Notes: a model not told the origin generated them from the letters alone. A stretch of 64,000 bases of DNA from Microbacterium kyungheense (GCF_006783905.1 NZ_VFPE01000002.1:1138481-1202480); one strand, 5' to 3'. Positions 26,425 to 35,420 are shown, counted from the first letter of the stretch. Translations and numbers: made by a program.

Positions 26425-26743
26425 ACAAGCGGGGCGGGGGCGACGCAGTGCCGGAGTGAGCGATGCTAAGCGCAGCTCGGAGCGCAGCGGAGAGCGGAGT
26501 CTGCAAAAGCGAACGACAGGAACGGAGCCGCCACCACCCCGCTACGCTCTCGCCGTCGGAGGGGGAATAACCTCGACCTCCACCGCCAAGTGTGTCCATC
26601 CTCTCGGGCGGGACGACGCACGTCCCCCGGCGGGAGCGTCCGAAGTTCTGCTTGTGTGTTTATCGGATCGTGCTGTAAACATTCCACAAGTGAAGCGCAA
26701 CCACTGCGCTCTATTCCCGACTCGCTCTAGAGATGGGATATCT
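26425..26743. other. Gene-free stretch of the accessory island
   Basis: No convincing gene in 319 bases. The left third is purine-rich with direct repeats of AGCGCAG and AGCGGAG and may be the right end or flank of the IS element. The middle holds a short hairpin GGGACG/CGTCCC. The right part holds the dyad described at 26651-26690. Base composition is clearly AT-richer than the flanking chromosome. Confidence 0.6.
26651..26690. promoter_or_regulatory. Long imperfect dyad upstream of the secreted-protein gene
   Basis: CTTGTG-TGTTTA (26651-26662) pairs with TAAACA-TTC-CACAAG (26676-26690): twelve base pairs with one three-base bulge and a 13-base centre. It lies about 55 bases before the ATG at 26744 and could be an operator or an RNA stem. 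Confidence 0.4.
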
Positions 26744-26965
26744 ATGCGCCTTCGCAAGTCAGCTATCGCGGTTCTTATGATCGCGGGACTCGCGGTGCCT
26801 TCGCCCGCATTCGCAGCTACCGACGATTCCACCACCAGCCCGCCCGATGAATCCACCAGTGCCCCGGTACCGGAGAAGAGGGAGGTCACGATCGATGGCA
26901 AGACTGAGGTCATCGAGTCGAATCTCCCTGGAAGCTCGTGGAAGACGCGGAAACGCACGAATTGA
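26744..26965 (+). pseudogene. 5' part of a secreted-protein gene, probably frameshifted
   Basis: A 73-residue reading frame starting MRLRKSAIAVLMIAGLAV with a clear Sec signal peptide, predicted cleavage after AFA (about residue 25), then a Thr/Ser/Pro-rich segment and KREVTIDGKTEVIESNLPG. It ends early. The next frame (26938-27450) opens just before this stop, lacks a signal peptide and encodes a cysteine- and tryptophan-rich protein typical of secreted proteins. The two are best read as one gene of about 235 codons broken by a single-base change between about 26905 and 26965. No family recognised. The 96 codons that can be read upstream of this ATG are not credible coding sequence. Confidence 0.6.
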
Positions 26966-27450
26966 GACTCTTCGTTGGCCCCGGCGTAGACGACGCTGCC
27001 CTGCCTGGGCCCGTGGTGGAAGAGTGGGACGGTCCGGAGTCGCTTCAGGCCGCAACAACGAATTCCGAGGTTGGCGCACTTGCCAACTGGTATTGCGAGC
27101 CCGTGTCTCAGGATCCGCGACGCAGTGGGGGCCAGATTCAGGGTTACGTGGGCGCGATTTGTGAAAACGGCCCCATGCCTACCTACCGGTTGCAGTGGCA
27201 ATTTGAGCGGCACGCGCCCATCACCGAGTCAATCACCGGTTGGAAGCAGTACTCAGATCGGCATTACACCGCCTGGACGTCAGCGATGTCCACCGGGACC
27301 AACGTCTATGCGCACTGCAATACGGCGGACGGTCGCACCCGGGCATATACGACCTATCATCGCGGTGAGACGACGGGCGGCTACCTCTGGTCGTGGCATC
27401 GTTCGGTCGCCAGCATCAGCTGGTTCAACTGCGGCTACAGCGAGTTCTAA
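26938..27450 (+). pseudogene. 3' part of the broken secreted-protein gene
   Basis: A 170-codon frame starting at GTG and overlapping the previous frame by 28 bases in the -1 register. The product contains four cysteines, many Trp/Tyr residues and phrases such as GALANWYCEP, YVGAICENG and WFNCGYSEF. Disulphide-bonded extracellular folds look like this, but no known family was recognised. It could also be a separate, translationally coupled gene, though a cytoplasmic protein of this composition would be unusual. GC is lower than in the surrounding chromosome, consistent with recent acquisition. Confidence 0.55.
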
Positions 27451-27464
27451 GCAGTGAAGCAGTG

Positions 27465-27779
27465 ATGGAACGACTCACCGCAGCTGAGGCCGTCACTGCC
27501 GACGGTCGGCGTTGGCTGATCACGCACAGCGTGCATCAGCCAACGTCGACCCTCATCGAGGAGGTTTTTTCGAACGACGGCGAGCGCTGGGTGCTGGCAG
27601 CCAGCTACGCATCCGAGGACCGCGACGCGAGTCGCGCCTTCTGGACGCAGAGCCCTCTCATTTCTCACTCGCAGCTCCCAGAGGTCCCCGGAAATCTGCC
27701 CGCGCCGGAACTCGCCGATTCCATCAGGCTGCGCACGACGCCGCGCACCCAGACGTGGTTCGCTTCCGACGAAGGCTAA
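27465..27779 (+). CDS. Hypothetical protein of the accessory island
   Basis: A 104-residue soluble protein starting MERLTAAEAVTADGRRW. A central segment (STLIEEVFSNDGERWVLAASYASEDRD) alternates hydrophobic and polar residues as in a beta-sheet-rich fold. No signal peptide, membrane segment or recognised domain. It starts 15 bases after the broken secreted-protein gene and may have been its operon partner, for example an immunity or accessory protein, but nothing in the sequence shows this. The ribosome-binding site is weak and an in-frame GTG-type start 24 codons upstream lies inside the previous gene. Confidence 0.5.
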   Translation: MERLTAAEAVTADGRRWLITHSVHQPTSTLIEEVFSNDGERWVLAASYASEDRDASRAFWTQSPLISHSQLPEVPGNLPAPELADSIRLRTTPRTQTWFASDEG

Positions 27780-27933
27780 GCACGACCAGACATTGCCGAC
27801 CCGCACCTTTCCCGTCCGGGTGGCCGCCTCTTCACTGACTCCTCCCCACTCGGTCGCAATTGAAGCAACCTTGACAAGACATAGAAGCGTCCCGCACTCG
27901 GCTGATTCAGGGGTTGCCGTCATCCGGCGCCGA

Positions 27934-27939
27934 TAGGGT
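27934..27939 (+). promoter_or_regulatory. -10 box of the histidine phosphatase gene (leaderless type)
   Basis: TAGGGT six bases before the GTG start. A TTGACA further upstream (27871-27876) is too far away to be its -35 element. Confidence 0.5.
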
Positions 27940-27945
27940 CGAACG

Positions 27946-28554
27946 GTGACTTCGCTGACCCTGATCCGCCACGGCGAGACCGACTGGAACCTCGAGCGAC
28001 GCATCCAGGGCGCGACGGACATCCCGCTGAACGACACCGGCCGGGCGCAGGCGCGCGCAGCGGCCGACGTGCTCGCGGCCGAGTTCGAGCGTCGCGGGGT
28101 GACGCCGATCGTCGTCTCCAGCGATCTGCAGCGCGCGCACGAGACGGCGCGGATCATCGCCGCCGTGCTCGACGCCGATGCGCCGATCCTGTACCCGGAG
28201 CTGCGCGAGCGCCGCTACGGAGCGGCCGAGGGGATGCTGGTGGCCGACTACCGTGCGCACCACGGCGGTCCCGGTCAGCCGCCGGCCGATGGCGAAGAGG
28301 ACCGCGCGCTGCTGCGCGCCCGCGGCCTCGACGCCCTGCGCCGCATCGCCCGCGACGCACGCCGCGTCACCGCCCCGACGGACGTACCGGTCGTCGCCGT
28401 GTCGCACGGCGGTCTCATCGGCGAACTCATCCGGCACGCGAGCGGCGACACGCTCCCGCTCGTCGGCGAGCGGATCGGCAACGCGTCGGCGCACCGTTTC
28501 GTGGTGGAGCGCGACGGCCTGCGGCTGCTGTCGTACACCCCGATCGCGGCGTAG
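27946..28554 (+). CDS. Histidine phosphatase (phosphoglycerate mutase-like)
   Basis: A 202-residue enzyme of the histidine phosphatase superfamily. The catalytic LIRHGETDWN motif has nucleophile H9 beside R8; the second arginine lies in SSDLQRAHETA, the acid glutamate in YPELRERRYGAAEG, and the second histidine in VVAVSHGG. These enzymes dephosphorylate small molecules or act as mutases; substrate not determined here. The GTG start matches a leaderless -10 box. It marks the return to ordinary high-GC chromosome after the island, and is convergent with the CitE-like gene. Confidence 0.92.
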   Translation: MTSLTLIRHGETDWNLERRIQGATDIPLNDTGRAQARAAADVLAAEFERRGVTPIVVSSDLQRAHETARIIAAVLDADAPILYPELRERRYGAAEGMLVADYRAHHGGPGQPPADGEEDRALLRARGLDALRRIARDARRVTAPTDVPVVAVSHGGLIGELIRHASGDTLPLVGERIGNASAHRFVVERDGLRLLSYTPIAA

Positions 28555-28569
28555 CAGCGGCCGCTGGGT

Positions 28570-29379
28570 TCAGCCGCTCGCGCGGGACAGCACGCGCCGC
28601 GCGTGGCGCAGCACCGGCTCGTCGACCATCACGCCGTCGTACGAGAACACGCCCCGCTCCCCCGCGGCGGCGGCGAGCACCGCGCGCGCCCACGACACCG
28701 ACTTCTCATCCGGCCGGTAGGCGGCGCGGATCACCGGCACCTGCGACGGATGGATGCACGCGGTGGCGCGGAACCCGGATGCCGCGGCATCCGCCGCCTC
28801 GACGGCCAGGCGCTTCGTGTCGTCGATGTCGAGATGCACGGCGTCGATCGCGGCCTTGCCACGGGCGCCCGCGGCTAGGAGCACGCGCGACCGCGCGTAC
28901 CGGGCGATGTCGCGGTACCGGCCGTTGGGCTTGCGGCTGGACGTGCCGCCGAGTGAGGCCACGAGATCCTCGGCGCCCCACATGAGCGCGACCACGTTGT
29001 CGAGGGCGGCGATGCGGTCGGCCTGCGCGACGCCCTTTGCGGTCTCGCACAGCGCCACCACCTCGAAGCGCGCGTCGAGACGCCCGATCCGCTTCGGCGA
29101 CTGCGCCTTGGCGACCATGATGCGCCGGTAGTCGGTCTGCGACAGCGTCGACAGGTCGGCCGCGAACGCGTCGGTCTCGGGCGGATTCACCCGGACGATG
29201 ACGCGATCGGGATCGAGCTCGGACTCGATGAGGTGACCCCGTGCCGCGGACTTGTGCGCGGGCGCCACGGCATCCTCGAGGTCGAGTATGACGGCATCCG
29301 CCCTCTCCATCGCCTTCGCGTACCGCTCGGGCCGATCGGCGGGGCAGAACAGCAGCGCGGGTCCGAGGTCGAAGCTCAT
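28570..29379 (-). CDS. CitE-like HpcH/HpaI-family lyase
   Basis: A 269-residue TIM-barrel lyase of the CitE family. Typical segments are LLFCPADRPERYAKA, ILDLEDAVAP (Mg2+/substrate Glu-Asp), RVNPPETDAF, LCETAKGV and GFRATACIHPSQ. It cleaves acyl-CoA substrates such as citramalyl- or 3-hydroxy-3-methylglutaryl-type CoAs. In M. tuberculosis the orthologous position in this operon is Rv2498c. Here it would provide the final cleavage step of leucine breakdown, an inference from context. The ATG overlaps the maoC stop (ATGA). The longer open frame upstream is inside maoC. Confidence 0.9.
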   Translation of the reverse strand: MSFDLGPALLFCPADRPERYAKAMERADAVILDLEDAVAPAHKSAARGHLIESELDPDRVIVRVNPPETDAFAADLSTLSQTDYRRIMVAKAQSPKRIGRLDARFEVVALCETAKGVAQADRIAALDNVVALMWGAEDLVASLGGTSSRKPNGRYRDIARYARSRVLLAAGARGKAAIDAVHLDIDDTKRLAVEAADAAASGFRATACIHPSQVPVIRAAYRPDEKSVSWARAVLAAAAGERGVFSYDGVMVDEPVLRHARRVLSRASG

Positions 29380-29900
29380 GGGGTCTCTCCTTCGGCAGAG
29401 GCGGGGGCGCACCACATCAGCGCGGTGCGAGTGGCGAGCGCGACGACGTCGCCGTCCTGGTTGCGCCCGGTGTGGCGCAGCGTCACGATGCCCTGGCCGG
29501 GTCGCGAGGCCGACAGCCGCTTGTCGGTGACCTGGGTCTCGGTGTAGAGCGTGTCGCCGTGGAACAGCGGGGCGGGGAACGAGATGTCGGTGAGGCCCAG
29601 CTGGGCGACGAGCGTGCCCTGCGTGATCTGCGACACGGAGGCCCCGACCATCGTGGCGAGCGTCCACATCGAGTTCATGAGGCGCCGGCCGAACGGCTGA
29701 CCGGCGGCGAAGGCCGCGTCCAGATGCAGCGCCTGCGTGTTCATCGTCAGCGACGAGAACAGGACGTTGTCGGCCTCGGTGGCCGTGCGGCCGGGACGAT
29801 GCAGGTAGCGGGCGCCCACCTCGAGCTCGTCGTAGTAGAGCCCGCGCTGGACGATGCCTCCGCCGCGGTCGGGGCTGCTCGCGCTGTCTGGCTCGGTCAC
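29376..29900 (-). CDS. MaoC-family enoyl-CoA hydratase-like protein
   Basis: A 174-residue hot-dog fold protein. The region LHLDAAFAAGQPFGRRLMNSM replaces the usual hydratase signature with an aspartate in a related place. FHGDTLYTETQVTDKR and TRTALMWC are typical of MaoC/(R)-specific hydratases. It probably hydrates the unsaturated acyl-CoA produced in this operon (3-methylglutaconyl-CoA), by analogy with Rv2499c; activity not shown. The GTG start lies four bases after the acyl-CoA dehydrogenase stop. Overlaps the CitE-like gene by four bases. Confidence 0.88.
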   Translation of the reverse strand: MTEPDSASSPDRGGGIVQRGLYYDELEVGARYLHRPGRTATEADNVLFSSLTMNTQALHLDAAFAAGQPFGRRLMNSMWTLATMVGASVSQITQGTLVAQLGLTDISFPAPLFHGDTLYTETQVTDKRLSASRPGQGIVTLRHTGRNQDGDVVALATRTALMWCAPASAEGETP

Positions 29901-29904
29901 GGTG

Positions 29905-31062
29905 TCACGCTACCCCGAGGGCCCGCGCGATGACGAGCAGCTGCACCTCGCTCGTGCCCTCGCCGATCTCCAGGATCTTCGAGTCGCGGTAGTGTCGTGC
30001 GACCGGGTACTCGTTCATGAAGCCGTTGCCGCCGAAGACCTGCGTCGCGTCGCGGGCGTTGTCCATCGCGGCGTCGCTCGCGGTGAGCTTCGCGATGGCC
30101 GCCTGCGTCTTGAACGGCTTGCCCGCATCACGCAGGCGTGCGGCGTGATGCCAGGCGAGGCGCGCGACGTGCACGCGCTGCTGCATGCGGGCGAGCAGGA
30201 ACTGGATGCCCTGCCGGGTCGCGAGCGGTTCGCCGAACACCGTGCGCTTGCACGCGTAGTCGACGGCGGCTTCGAGGCATCCCTCCGCCGCGCCGGTCGA
30301 CAGCGCCGCGATGGCGATGCGTCCCTCGTCGAGGATGTGGAGGAAGTTCGCGAACCCGCGCCCGCGCTCGCCGAGGAGGTTCCCCTCCGGAACGCGTACG
30401 TCCTGGAAAGTCAGCGGGTGGGTGTCGGACGCGTGCCAGCCGACCTTGTCATACGCCGGCTCCACGGTGAAGCCCGCGGTGCCGTTGGGCACGACGATCG
30501 TCGAGATCTCTTTGCGCCCATCGGCCTCACCGGTCACCGCCGTCACGGTGACGAACCGCGTGATGTCGGTCCCGGAGTTGGTGATGAACTGCTTCGACCC
30601 GTTGATGACCCACTCCCCGGCGTCCAGGCGGGCGGTCGTGCGCGTGGCGCCGGCGTCGGAGCCGGCCTCGGGCTCGGTGAGCCCGAACCCGGCGAGCGCC
30701 TCCCCGGCCAGGAGCGGGGGCAGCAGCTCCTGCTTCTGCTCCTCGGTGCCGAAGCGGAACACGGGCATGGCGCCCAGGCTCACTCCGGCCTCCAGTGTGA
30801 TCGCCAGGGACTGGTCGACACGGCCGAGCGCCTCGATCGCGAGACACAGGGCGAAGTAGTCGCCTCCCTGCCCGCCGTACTCCTCGGGGAAGGGCAGGCC
30901 GAACAGGCCGAGCTCGCCCATCTGCGCCACGACGTCCAGCGGCAGCGTATGGGTGCGGTCGGCCTCGTACGATCGCGGGGCGACGACCTCGTCGGCGAAC
31001 TGGCGCACCAGGCCCGCGAGCTCCCGCTCGTCGTCGGTGACGTCGTAGTCGTAGTCGGGCAT
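29905..31062 (-). CDS. Acyl-CoA dehydrogenase (isovaleryl-CoA type)
   Basis: A 385-residue FAD enzyme introducing a 2,3 double bond into acyl-CoA. Signatures are GFGLTEPEAGSDAG (FAD/substrate), NGSKQFITNSG, QVFGGNGFMNEYPV, and the C-terminal IGEGTSEVQ with E368 near the usual catalytic position. In this operon its substrate is most likely isovaleryl-CoA from leucine, an inference from the carboxylase partners and from the mycobacterial fadE19 order. The ATG shares one base with the accA1 stop (TGATG). Electron acceptor would be ETF, encoded elsewhere. Confidence 0.93.
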   Translation of the reverse strand: MPDYDYDVTDDERELAGLVRQFADEVVAPRSYEADRTHTLPLDVVAQMGELGLFGLPFPEEYGGQGGDYFALCLAIEALGRVDQSLAITLEAGVSLGAMPVFRFGTEEQKQELLPPLLAGEALAGFGLTEPEAGSDAGATRTTARLDAGEWVINGSKQFITNSGTDITRFVTVTAVTGEADGRKEISTIVVPNGTAGFTVEPAYDKVGWHASDTHPLTFQDVRVPEGNLLGERGRGFANFLHILDEGRIAIAALSTGAAEGCLEAAVDYACKRTVFGEPLATRQGIQFLLARMQQRVHVARLAWHHAARLRDAGKPFKTQAAIAKLTASDAAMDNARDATQVFGGNGFMNEYPVARHYRDSKILEIGEGTSEVQLLVIARALGVA

Positions 31063-33053
31063 CAGTCGTTCTCCTTCACGTGTGCGAGCACCTGGTCGCG
31101 CCGCACCTGGTCGCCCACGGCGACGTCGATCCGCACGATCCCCGCGTGCGGCGCGGCCACGGGGTGCTCCATCTTCATGGCCTCGATCGTCGCGATGCGG
31201 TCGCCGGCGGCGACCTCGGCCCCGTCGGACACGTGGACCGCGACGACGGCTCCCGGCATCGGGGCGCGCAGCTCGGGATCGGATGCCGCAGCCTCCCGCT
31301 CCCGCGCGGCCCGGCGCTTCTCGGCGGCGACGCGGCGGCTGAGCGGACGCAGGGCGGTGGTGACGCCGTCGGCGTGGATCCAGAGCAACCCGTCGTCGGA
31401 GCTCGCGGTCGTGACGTCGGCGGCAGGCACGTGCGCGTGCTCCCCCGGCGCCGCGGCGTGGATGCGCCCGTCGCCGGTCTCGAACGACGCCGTGGCGGCG
31501 ACCGCCGGCCCACCGGCACGCCACCCCGAGCGCGCGGACCACAGGGCCGACGCGTGGGACGGACGGGCGGCGGCGGCGGCGGCATCCCGATCCGCCTCCC
31601 GGCGTGCGGCAGCGGCGAGGGCGGCCGCGGGCGGTTCTGGCGCGGTGTACGCGGGCAGCCGCTCGATGAGGCCGGTGTCCATGTCACCGCGCTGCACGCC
31701 GGGATCGGCGAGCAGCGTGCGCAGGAAGCCGATGTTGGTGTCGACGCCCAGCACCACGGTGTCGGCGAGCGCGGCGTCGAGCCGGCGCAGCGCCGCCGCG
31801 CGGTCGGGCGCGTGGGCGATGACCTTGGCGATCATCGGGTCGTAGTCGGCGGTGACGACGCTCCCGGTCTCGACCGCGCCGTCGGTGCGGACGCCGGGCG
31901 CCGCCCGCCAGAGCAGCACGCCGCCTGTCGCGGGCAGGAAGCCGCGCTCGGGCGATTCGGCGTAGACGCGCGCCTCGATCGCGTGACCGTCCAGGTGCAC
32001 GTCGTCCTGCGCGATCGCGAGGGGCTCCCCGGCGGCGATGCGCAGCTGCTGCTCGACGAGATCCACACCGGTCACGAGCTCGGTCACCGGATGCTCGACC
32101 TGCAGGCGCGTGTTCATCTCGATGAAGAAGAACTCGTCGGGTCGGTCGGCGGCGACGAGGAACTCGACGGTGCCGGCGCCGCGATAGTCGACGGATGCCG
32201 CCGCCGCACACGCGGCGGCGCCCAGGCGCGCGCGCGTCTCGGCGTCGAGGACGGGCGACGGTGCCTCTTCGATGACCTTCTGGTGCCGCCGCTGCAGCGT
32301 GCACTCGCGCTCTCCGAGATGGATGACGCCGCCGTGAGCGTCGGCGAGCACCTGCACCTCGATGTGCCGCGGACGCTCGATGAGCCGCTCGAGCAGCATC
32401 GTGTCGTCGCCGAAGGCCGCCGCTGCGACGCGGCGCGCGGTGGCGAGCGCGTCGGGCAGGTCGGCGGCGCTGCGCACGACCTGCATGCCCTTGCCGCCGC
32501 CTCCCGCCGACGGCTTCACCAGAAGCGGAAAGCCCGTGGCGCCGGCCGACGCCGCGATGTCGGCATCCGTCATCCCGGCCGCGCTGAAGCCCGGAACCGT
32601 CGGCACACCGTGGGCGGCGACGTGATCCTTCGCCCGGATCTTGTCGCCCATGACCTCCAGCGCGCGCTCCCCCGGCCCGATGAAGACGATGCCGGCGGCG
32701 GCGCACGCGCGCGCGAACGTCACGTTCTCGGACAGGAACCCGTAGCCCGGGTGCACGGCCTGTGCGCCGGTCTGGACGGCAGCGGCGATCACCGCGTCGA
32801 TGTCGAGGTAGGACTGCGCGGCCGCGGCCGGCCCGATGCGCACCGCGACGTCCGCCTCGCGCACGTGGGGCGCCGCGGCGTCGGCGTCGCTGTAGACGGC
32901 GACCGAACGGATGCCCAGACGCCGGAGCGTGCGGATCACGCGGCGCGCGATCTCGCCCCGGTTGGCGACGAGGACGATCTGGAACCCTTCGACGGGCTCA
33001 GGGACCGGGGCGGGCTCAGAGAACGGAGAGGGCTCGGAGAACGGAGAGGTCAT
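31062..33053 (-). CDS. accA1: Acyl-CoA carboxylase alpha subunit (biotin carboxylase-BCCP)
   Basis: A 663-residue fusion. The biotin carboxylase domain (about 28-475) has [13 protein letters not shown], the glycine-rich [10 protein letters not shown] loop, and [17 protein letters not shown] linker follows, then the biotinyl domain with EAMKMEH (K627). It carboxylates biotin for the beta subunit encoded upstream, probably 3-methylcrotonyl-CoA carboxylase. The first 25 residues are unusual: [21 protein letters not shown], encoded by 18-bp repeats related to the intergenic repeat at 15135. The conserved domain starts after them. ATG lies five bases after the accD1 stop. Confidence 0.94.
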   Translation of the reverse strand: MTSPFSEPSPFSEPAPVPEPVEGFQIVLVANRGEIARRVIRTLRRLGIRSVAVYSDADAAAPHVREADVAVRIGPAAAAQSYLDIDAVIAAAVQTGAQAVHPGYGFLSENVTFARACAAAGIVFIGPGERALEVMGDKIRAKDHVAAHGVPTVPGFSAAGMTDADIAASAGATGFPLLVKPSAGGGGKGMQVVRSAADLPDALATARRVAAAAFGDDTMLLERLIERPRHIEVQVLADAHGGVIHLGERECTLQRRHQKVIEEAPSPVLDAETRARLGAAACAAAASVDYRGAGTVEFLVAADRPDEFFFIEMNTRLQVEHPVTELVTGVDLVEQQLRIAAGEPLAIAQDDVHLDGHAIEARVYAESPERGFLPATGGVLLWRAAPGVRTDGAVETGSVVTADYDPMIAKVIAHAPDRAAALRRLDAALADTVVLGVDTNIGFLRTLLADPGVQRGDMDTGLIERLPAYTAPEPPAAALAAAARREADRDAAAAAARPSHASALWSARSGWRAGGPAVAATASFETGDGRIHAAAPGEHAHVPAADVTTASSDDGLLWIHADGVTTALRPLSRRVAAEKRRAAREREAAASDPELRAPMPGAVVAVHVSDGAEVAAGDRIATIEAMKMEHPVAAPHAGIVRIDVAVGDQVRRDQVLAHVKEND
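32983..33051. repeat. REP-like repeat translated at the start of accA1
   Basis: On the coding strand CTGAGCCCGTCGAAGGG differs at one base from the arm-loop unit of the intergenic repeat at 15135. It is preceded by two further 18-bp units ending in GAGCC. Translation gives three six-residue repeats ([18 protein letters not shown]) and VEG. Confidence 0.7.
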
Positions 33054-33058
33054 GGCTG

Positions 33059-34663
33059 TCACATCCGGAAGACGCCGAAGCGGGGTTCGGGCAGCGGCGT
33101 GCGCGACACGACGTCCAGGGCCAGGCCCAGGAGGTCCCGCGTATCGAGCGGGTCGACGATGCCGTCGTCCCACAGCCGCGCCGTGGCGTAGTAGGGGTTG
33201 CCCTGTTCTTCGTACTGGGCGCGGATCGGGGCCTCGAAGGCGGACTGCTCGTCGGCGGACCACTGCTCGCCGCGCGCCTGGAGCTGGTCGCGCTTGACCG
33301 TCGACAGCACCGACGCGGCCTGCGGCCCGCCCATCACCGAGATGCGCGAGGCCGGCCACGTCCACAGGAAGCGGGGCGAATACGCCCTTCCGCACATCGA
33401 GTAGTTGCCGGCGCCGAACGAGCCGCCGATGACGACGGTGAGCTTCGGCACCCGCGTCGTCGCGACGGCGGTGACCATCTTGGCGCCGTCCTTCGCGATG
33501 CCGCCCGCCTCGGCGTCGCGGCCGACCATGAAGCCCGAGATGTTCTGCAGGAACAGCAGCGGGATGCCGCGCTGGTCGCACAGCTCGATGAAGTGCGCGC
33601 CCTTGAGGGCCGATTCCCCGAACAGCACGCCGTTGTTCGCGACGATCCCGACCGGATGCCCGTGGATGCGCGCGAACCCGGTGACGAGCGTCGTCCCGTA
33701 CTCGCGCTTGAACTCGTGCAGCTCGCTGCCGTCGACGAGGCGCGCGATGACCTCGCGGACGTCGTAGGGCTGGTTCACATCGACGGGCACGATGCCGTAC
33801 AGCTCCCCCGGATCCGCGACCGGATCGACCGTCGGCACGACCTCCCATGCCGGCGCGGCGGGCGGCGGCAGCGTCGCGACGATGTCGCGCACGATCTCCA
33901 GCGCGTGCTCGTCGTCCTCGGCGAGATGGTCGACGACGCCGGAGCGGCGCGCGTGCAGCTCTCCGCCGCCGAGCTCCTCCGCCGTCACGACCTCGCCGAT
34001 CGCGGCCTTCACCAGGGGCGGGCCGCCCAGGAAGATGGTGCCCTGGTTGCGGACGATCACGGTCTCGTCGCTCATCGCGGGCACGTAGGCGCCGCCGGCG
34101 GTGCACGAGCCGAGCACCGCGGCGATCTGCGGGATGCCGGCGGCCGAGAGCCTGGCCTGGTTGAAGAAGATGCGGCCGAAGTGGTCGCGGTCGGGGAACA
34201 CGTCGTCCTGCATCGGCAGGAACGCGCCGCCCGAGTCGACGAGGTAGATGCAGGGCAGCCGGTTCTCCAGCGCGATCTCCTGCGCCCGCAGGTGCTTCTT
34301 GACCGTCATCGGGTAGTACGTGCCGCCCTTGACGGTCGCGTCGTTGCAGACGACCATCACGTGGCGTCCGTGCACGAGCCCGATGCCCGCGATGACGCCG
34401 GCCGCGGGCGCCTCGCCCCCGTACAGTCCCTCGGCCGCGAGCGGGGCGACCTCGACGAACGGGCTCCCCTCGTCGAGCAGGCGCGACACGCGGTCTCTGG
34501 GAAGCAGCTTGCCACGCGCGAGGTGGCGCTCGCGCGACGCGGGCGGGCCGCCGAGCGACGCCGTGGCCAGACGCTCGCGGAGGTCCTCGGCGAGCGCGCG
34601 CTGAGCCTGATCGGCGCGGGCGAAGGCGTCGTCGGGCACCGCTCGGGTGGTCAGCACGCTCAT
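33059..34663 (-). CDS. accD1: Acyl-CoA carboxylase beta (carboxyltransferase) subunit
   Basis: A 534-residue carboxyltransferase of the crotonase-fold family. Conserved features are [19 protein letters not shown], the biotin/acyl-CoA oxyanion segments [12 protein letters not shown] and [16 protein letters not shown], and [19 protein letters not shown] in the second half, which are characteristic of methylcrotonyl-CoA carboxylase beta subunits. First gene of the operon accD1-accA1-dehydrogenase-maoC-citE, and divergent from a TetR-type regulator. The order matches M. tuberculosis Rv2502c-Rv2498c. Likely role: leucine catabolism. Confidence 0.94.
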   Translation of the reverse strand: MSVLTTRAVPDDAFARADQAQRALAEDLRERLATASLGGPPASRERHLARGKLLPRDRVSRLLDEGSPFVEVAPLAAEGLYGGEAPAAGVIAGIGLVHGRHVMVVCNDATVKGGTYYPMTVKKHLRAQEIALENRLPCIYLVDSGGAFLPMQDDVFPDRDHFGRIFFNQARLSAAGIPQIAAVLGSCTAGGAYVPAMSDETVIVRNQGTIFLGGPPLVKAAIGEVVTAEELGGGELHARRSGVVDHLAEDDEHALEIVRDIVATLPPPAAPAWEVVPTVDPVADPGELYGIVPVDVNQPYDVREVIARLVDGSELHEFKREYGTTLVTGFARIHGHPVGIVANNGVLFGESALKGAHFIELCDQRGIPLLFLQNISGFMVGRDAEAGGIAKDGAKMVTAVATTRVPKLTVVIGGSFGAGNYSMCGRAYSPRFLWTWPASRISVMGGPQAASVLSTVKRDQLQARGEQWSADEQSAFEAPIRAQYEEQGNPYYATARLWDDGIVDPLDTRDLLGLALDVVSRTPLPEPRFGVFRM

Positions 34664-34748
34664 GGCTCTGCGCTCCGTGTCATCCTCGTCGACGTCACGA
34701 TCGGGTCACACCTGTCAACGGGGTTCTTGTCGGGGCGCGGCTCGATTG

Positions 34749-34790
34749 GTTAGTGTTCACTAACTGAGGTTTAGGTTAGCGAGCATTAAC
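34749..34790. promoter_or_regulatory. Two operator copies between accD1 and the TetR gene
   Basis: GTTAGTG-TT-CACTAAC (34749-34764) is a perfect palindrome. GTTAGCG-AG-CATTAAC (34775-34790) is a second copy with 12 of 16 bases identical. Centres are 26 bp apart. Plus-strand TANNNT boxes (TAGTGT 34751, TAGGTT 34772) lie inside the sites, so binding would block the tetR promoter. The likely ligand-controlled repressor is the adjacent TetR protein. Confidence 0.7.
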
Positions 34791-34823
34791 TGAAATCGCA
34801 AGCCCTCATCACCCGGAGCACAG

Positions 34824-35420
34824 ATGACAAACGGTGTCACCGACCGCAACCGCGCGAAGGCCGACCGCCACGCCGCGATCCTGCAGCAGGCGGCTGCGCT
34901 GTTCGCCGAGCGCGGGTTCAGCGGCGTCAGCCTGGAGGACATCGGCGGCGCCGTCGGCATCAGCGGCCCCGCGCTGTACCGCCACTTCGCCGGCAAGCAG
35001 GCGCTGCTGGGCGCGATCCTCGTCGAGGTGAGCGAGCGGCTGCTCGCGGGCGGACGGACGGTGGTCTCGACGCACGACGGCGCCGACGCGCAGCTGGACG
35101 CCCTGATCGCGTTCCACGTGGCATTCGCGCTGCGCGACGCCGACGTCATCCGCGTCCAGGACCGGGACATGGCGAGCCTCAGCGACGAGGATCGTCACAC
35201 CGTGCGACGCCTGCAGCGCGAGTACGTCGAGGTGTGGATCGGCATCCTGTCGGCGCTGCACCCGCACCGCGACGACGACGAGCTGCGCGTGCGCGCGCAC
35301 GCGTGCTTCGGCCTCATCAACTCCACGCCGCACACCGTACGGGTCGCGCGGTCACGGTCCGCCGACTCCGACGTGCGCGGCATCCTGCATTCGATGGCCC
35401 GCGCCGCGCTGACCGCCTGA
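34824..35420 (+). CDS. TetR/AcrR-family transcription regulator
   Basis: A 198-residue regulator. The N-terminal helix-turn-helix spans about residues 12-60, with AALFAERGFSGVSLEDIGGAVGISGPALYRHFAGKQALLGAIL matching the TetR DNA-binding domain. The C-terminal ligand domain is divergent, as usual. It is divergent from the leucine-catabolic carboxylase operon, with two palindromic sites between the genes, so it probably represses that operon and itself until an acyl-CoA or related ligand binds. Mycobacterial orthologous loci also have a TetR gene here. Confidence 0.92.
   Translation: MTNGVTDRNRAKADRHAAILQQAAALFAERGFSGVSLEDIGGAVGISGPALYRHFAGKQALLGAILVEVSERLLAGGRTVVSTHDGADAQLDALIAFHVAFALRDADVIRVQDRDMASLSDEDRHTVRRLQREYVEVWIGILSALHPHRDDDELRVRAHACFGLINSTPHTVRVARSRSADSDVRGILHSMARAALTA

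Noticed and set aside
26456..26743. A GTG/ATG-started N-terminal extension of 96 codons on the secreted orphan gene.
   Set aside because: It would bury a clear Sec signal peptide in the middle of the protein and has coding properties unlike the rest of the window.
27871..27876. TTGACA as the -35 element of the histidine phosphatase gene.
   Set aside because: The TAGGGT box near the start codon is about 57 bases away and no -10 lies at 16-18 bases.
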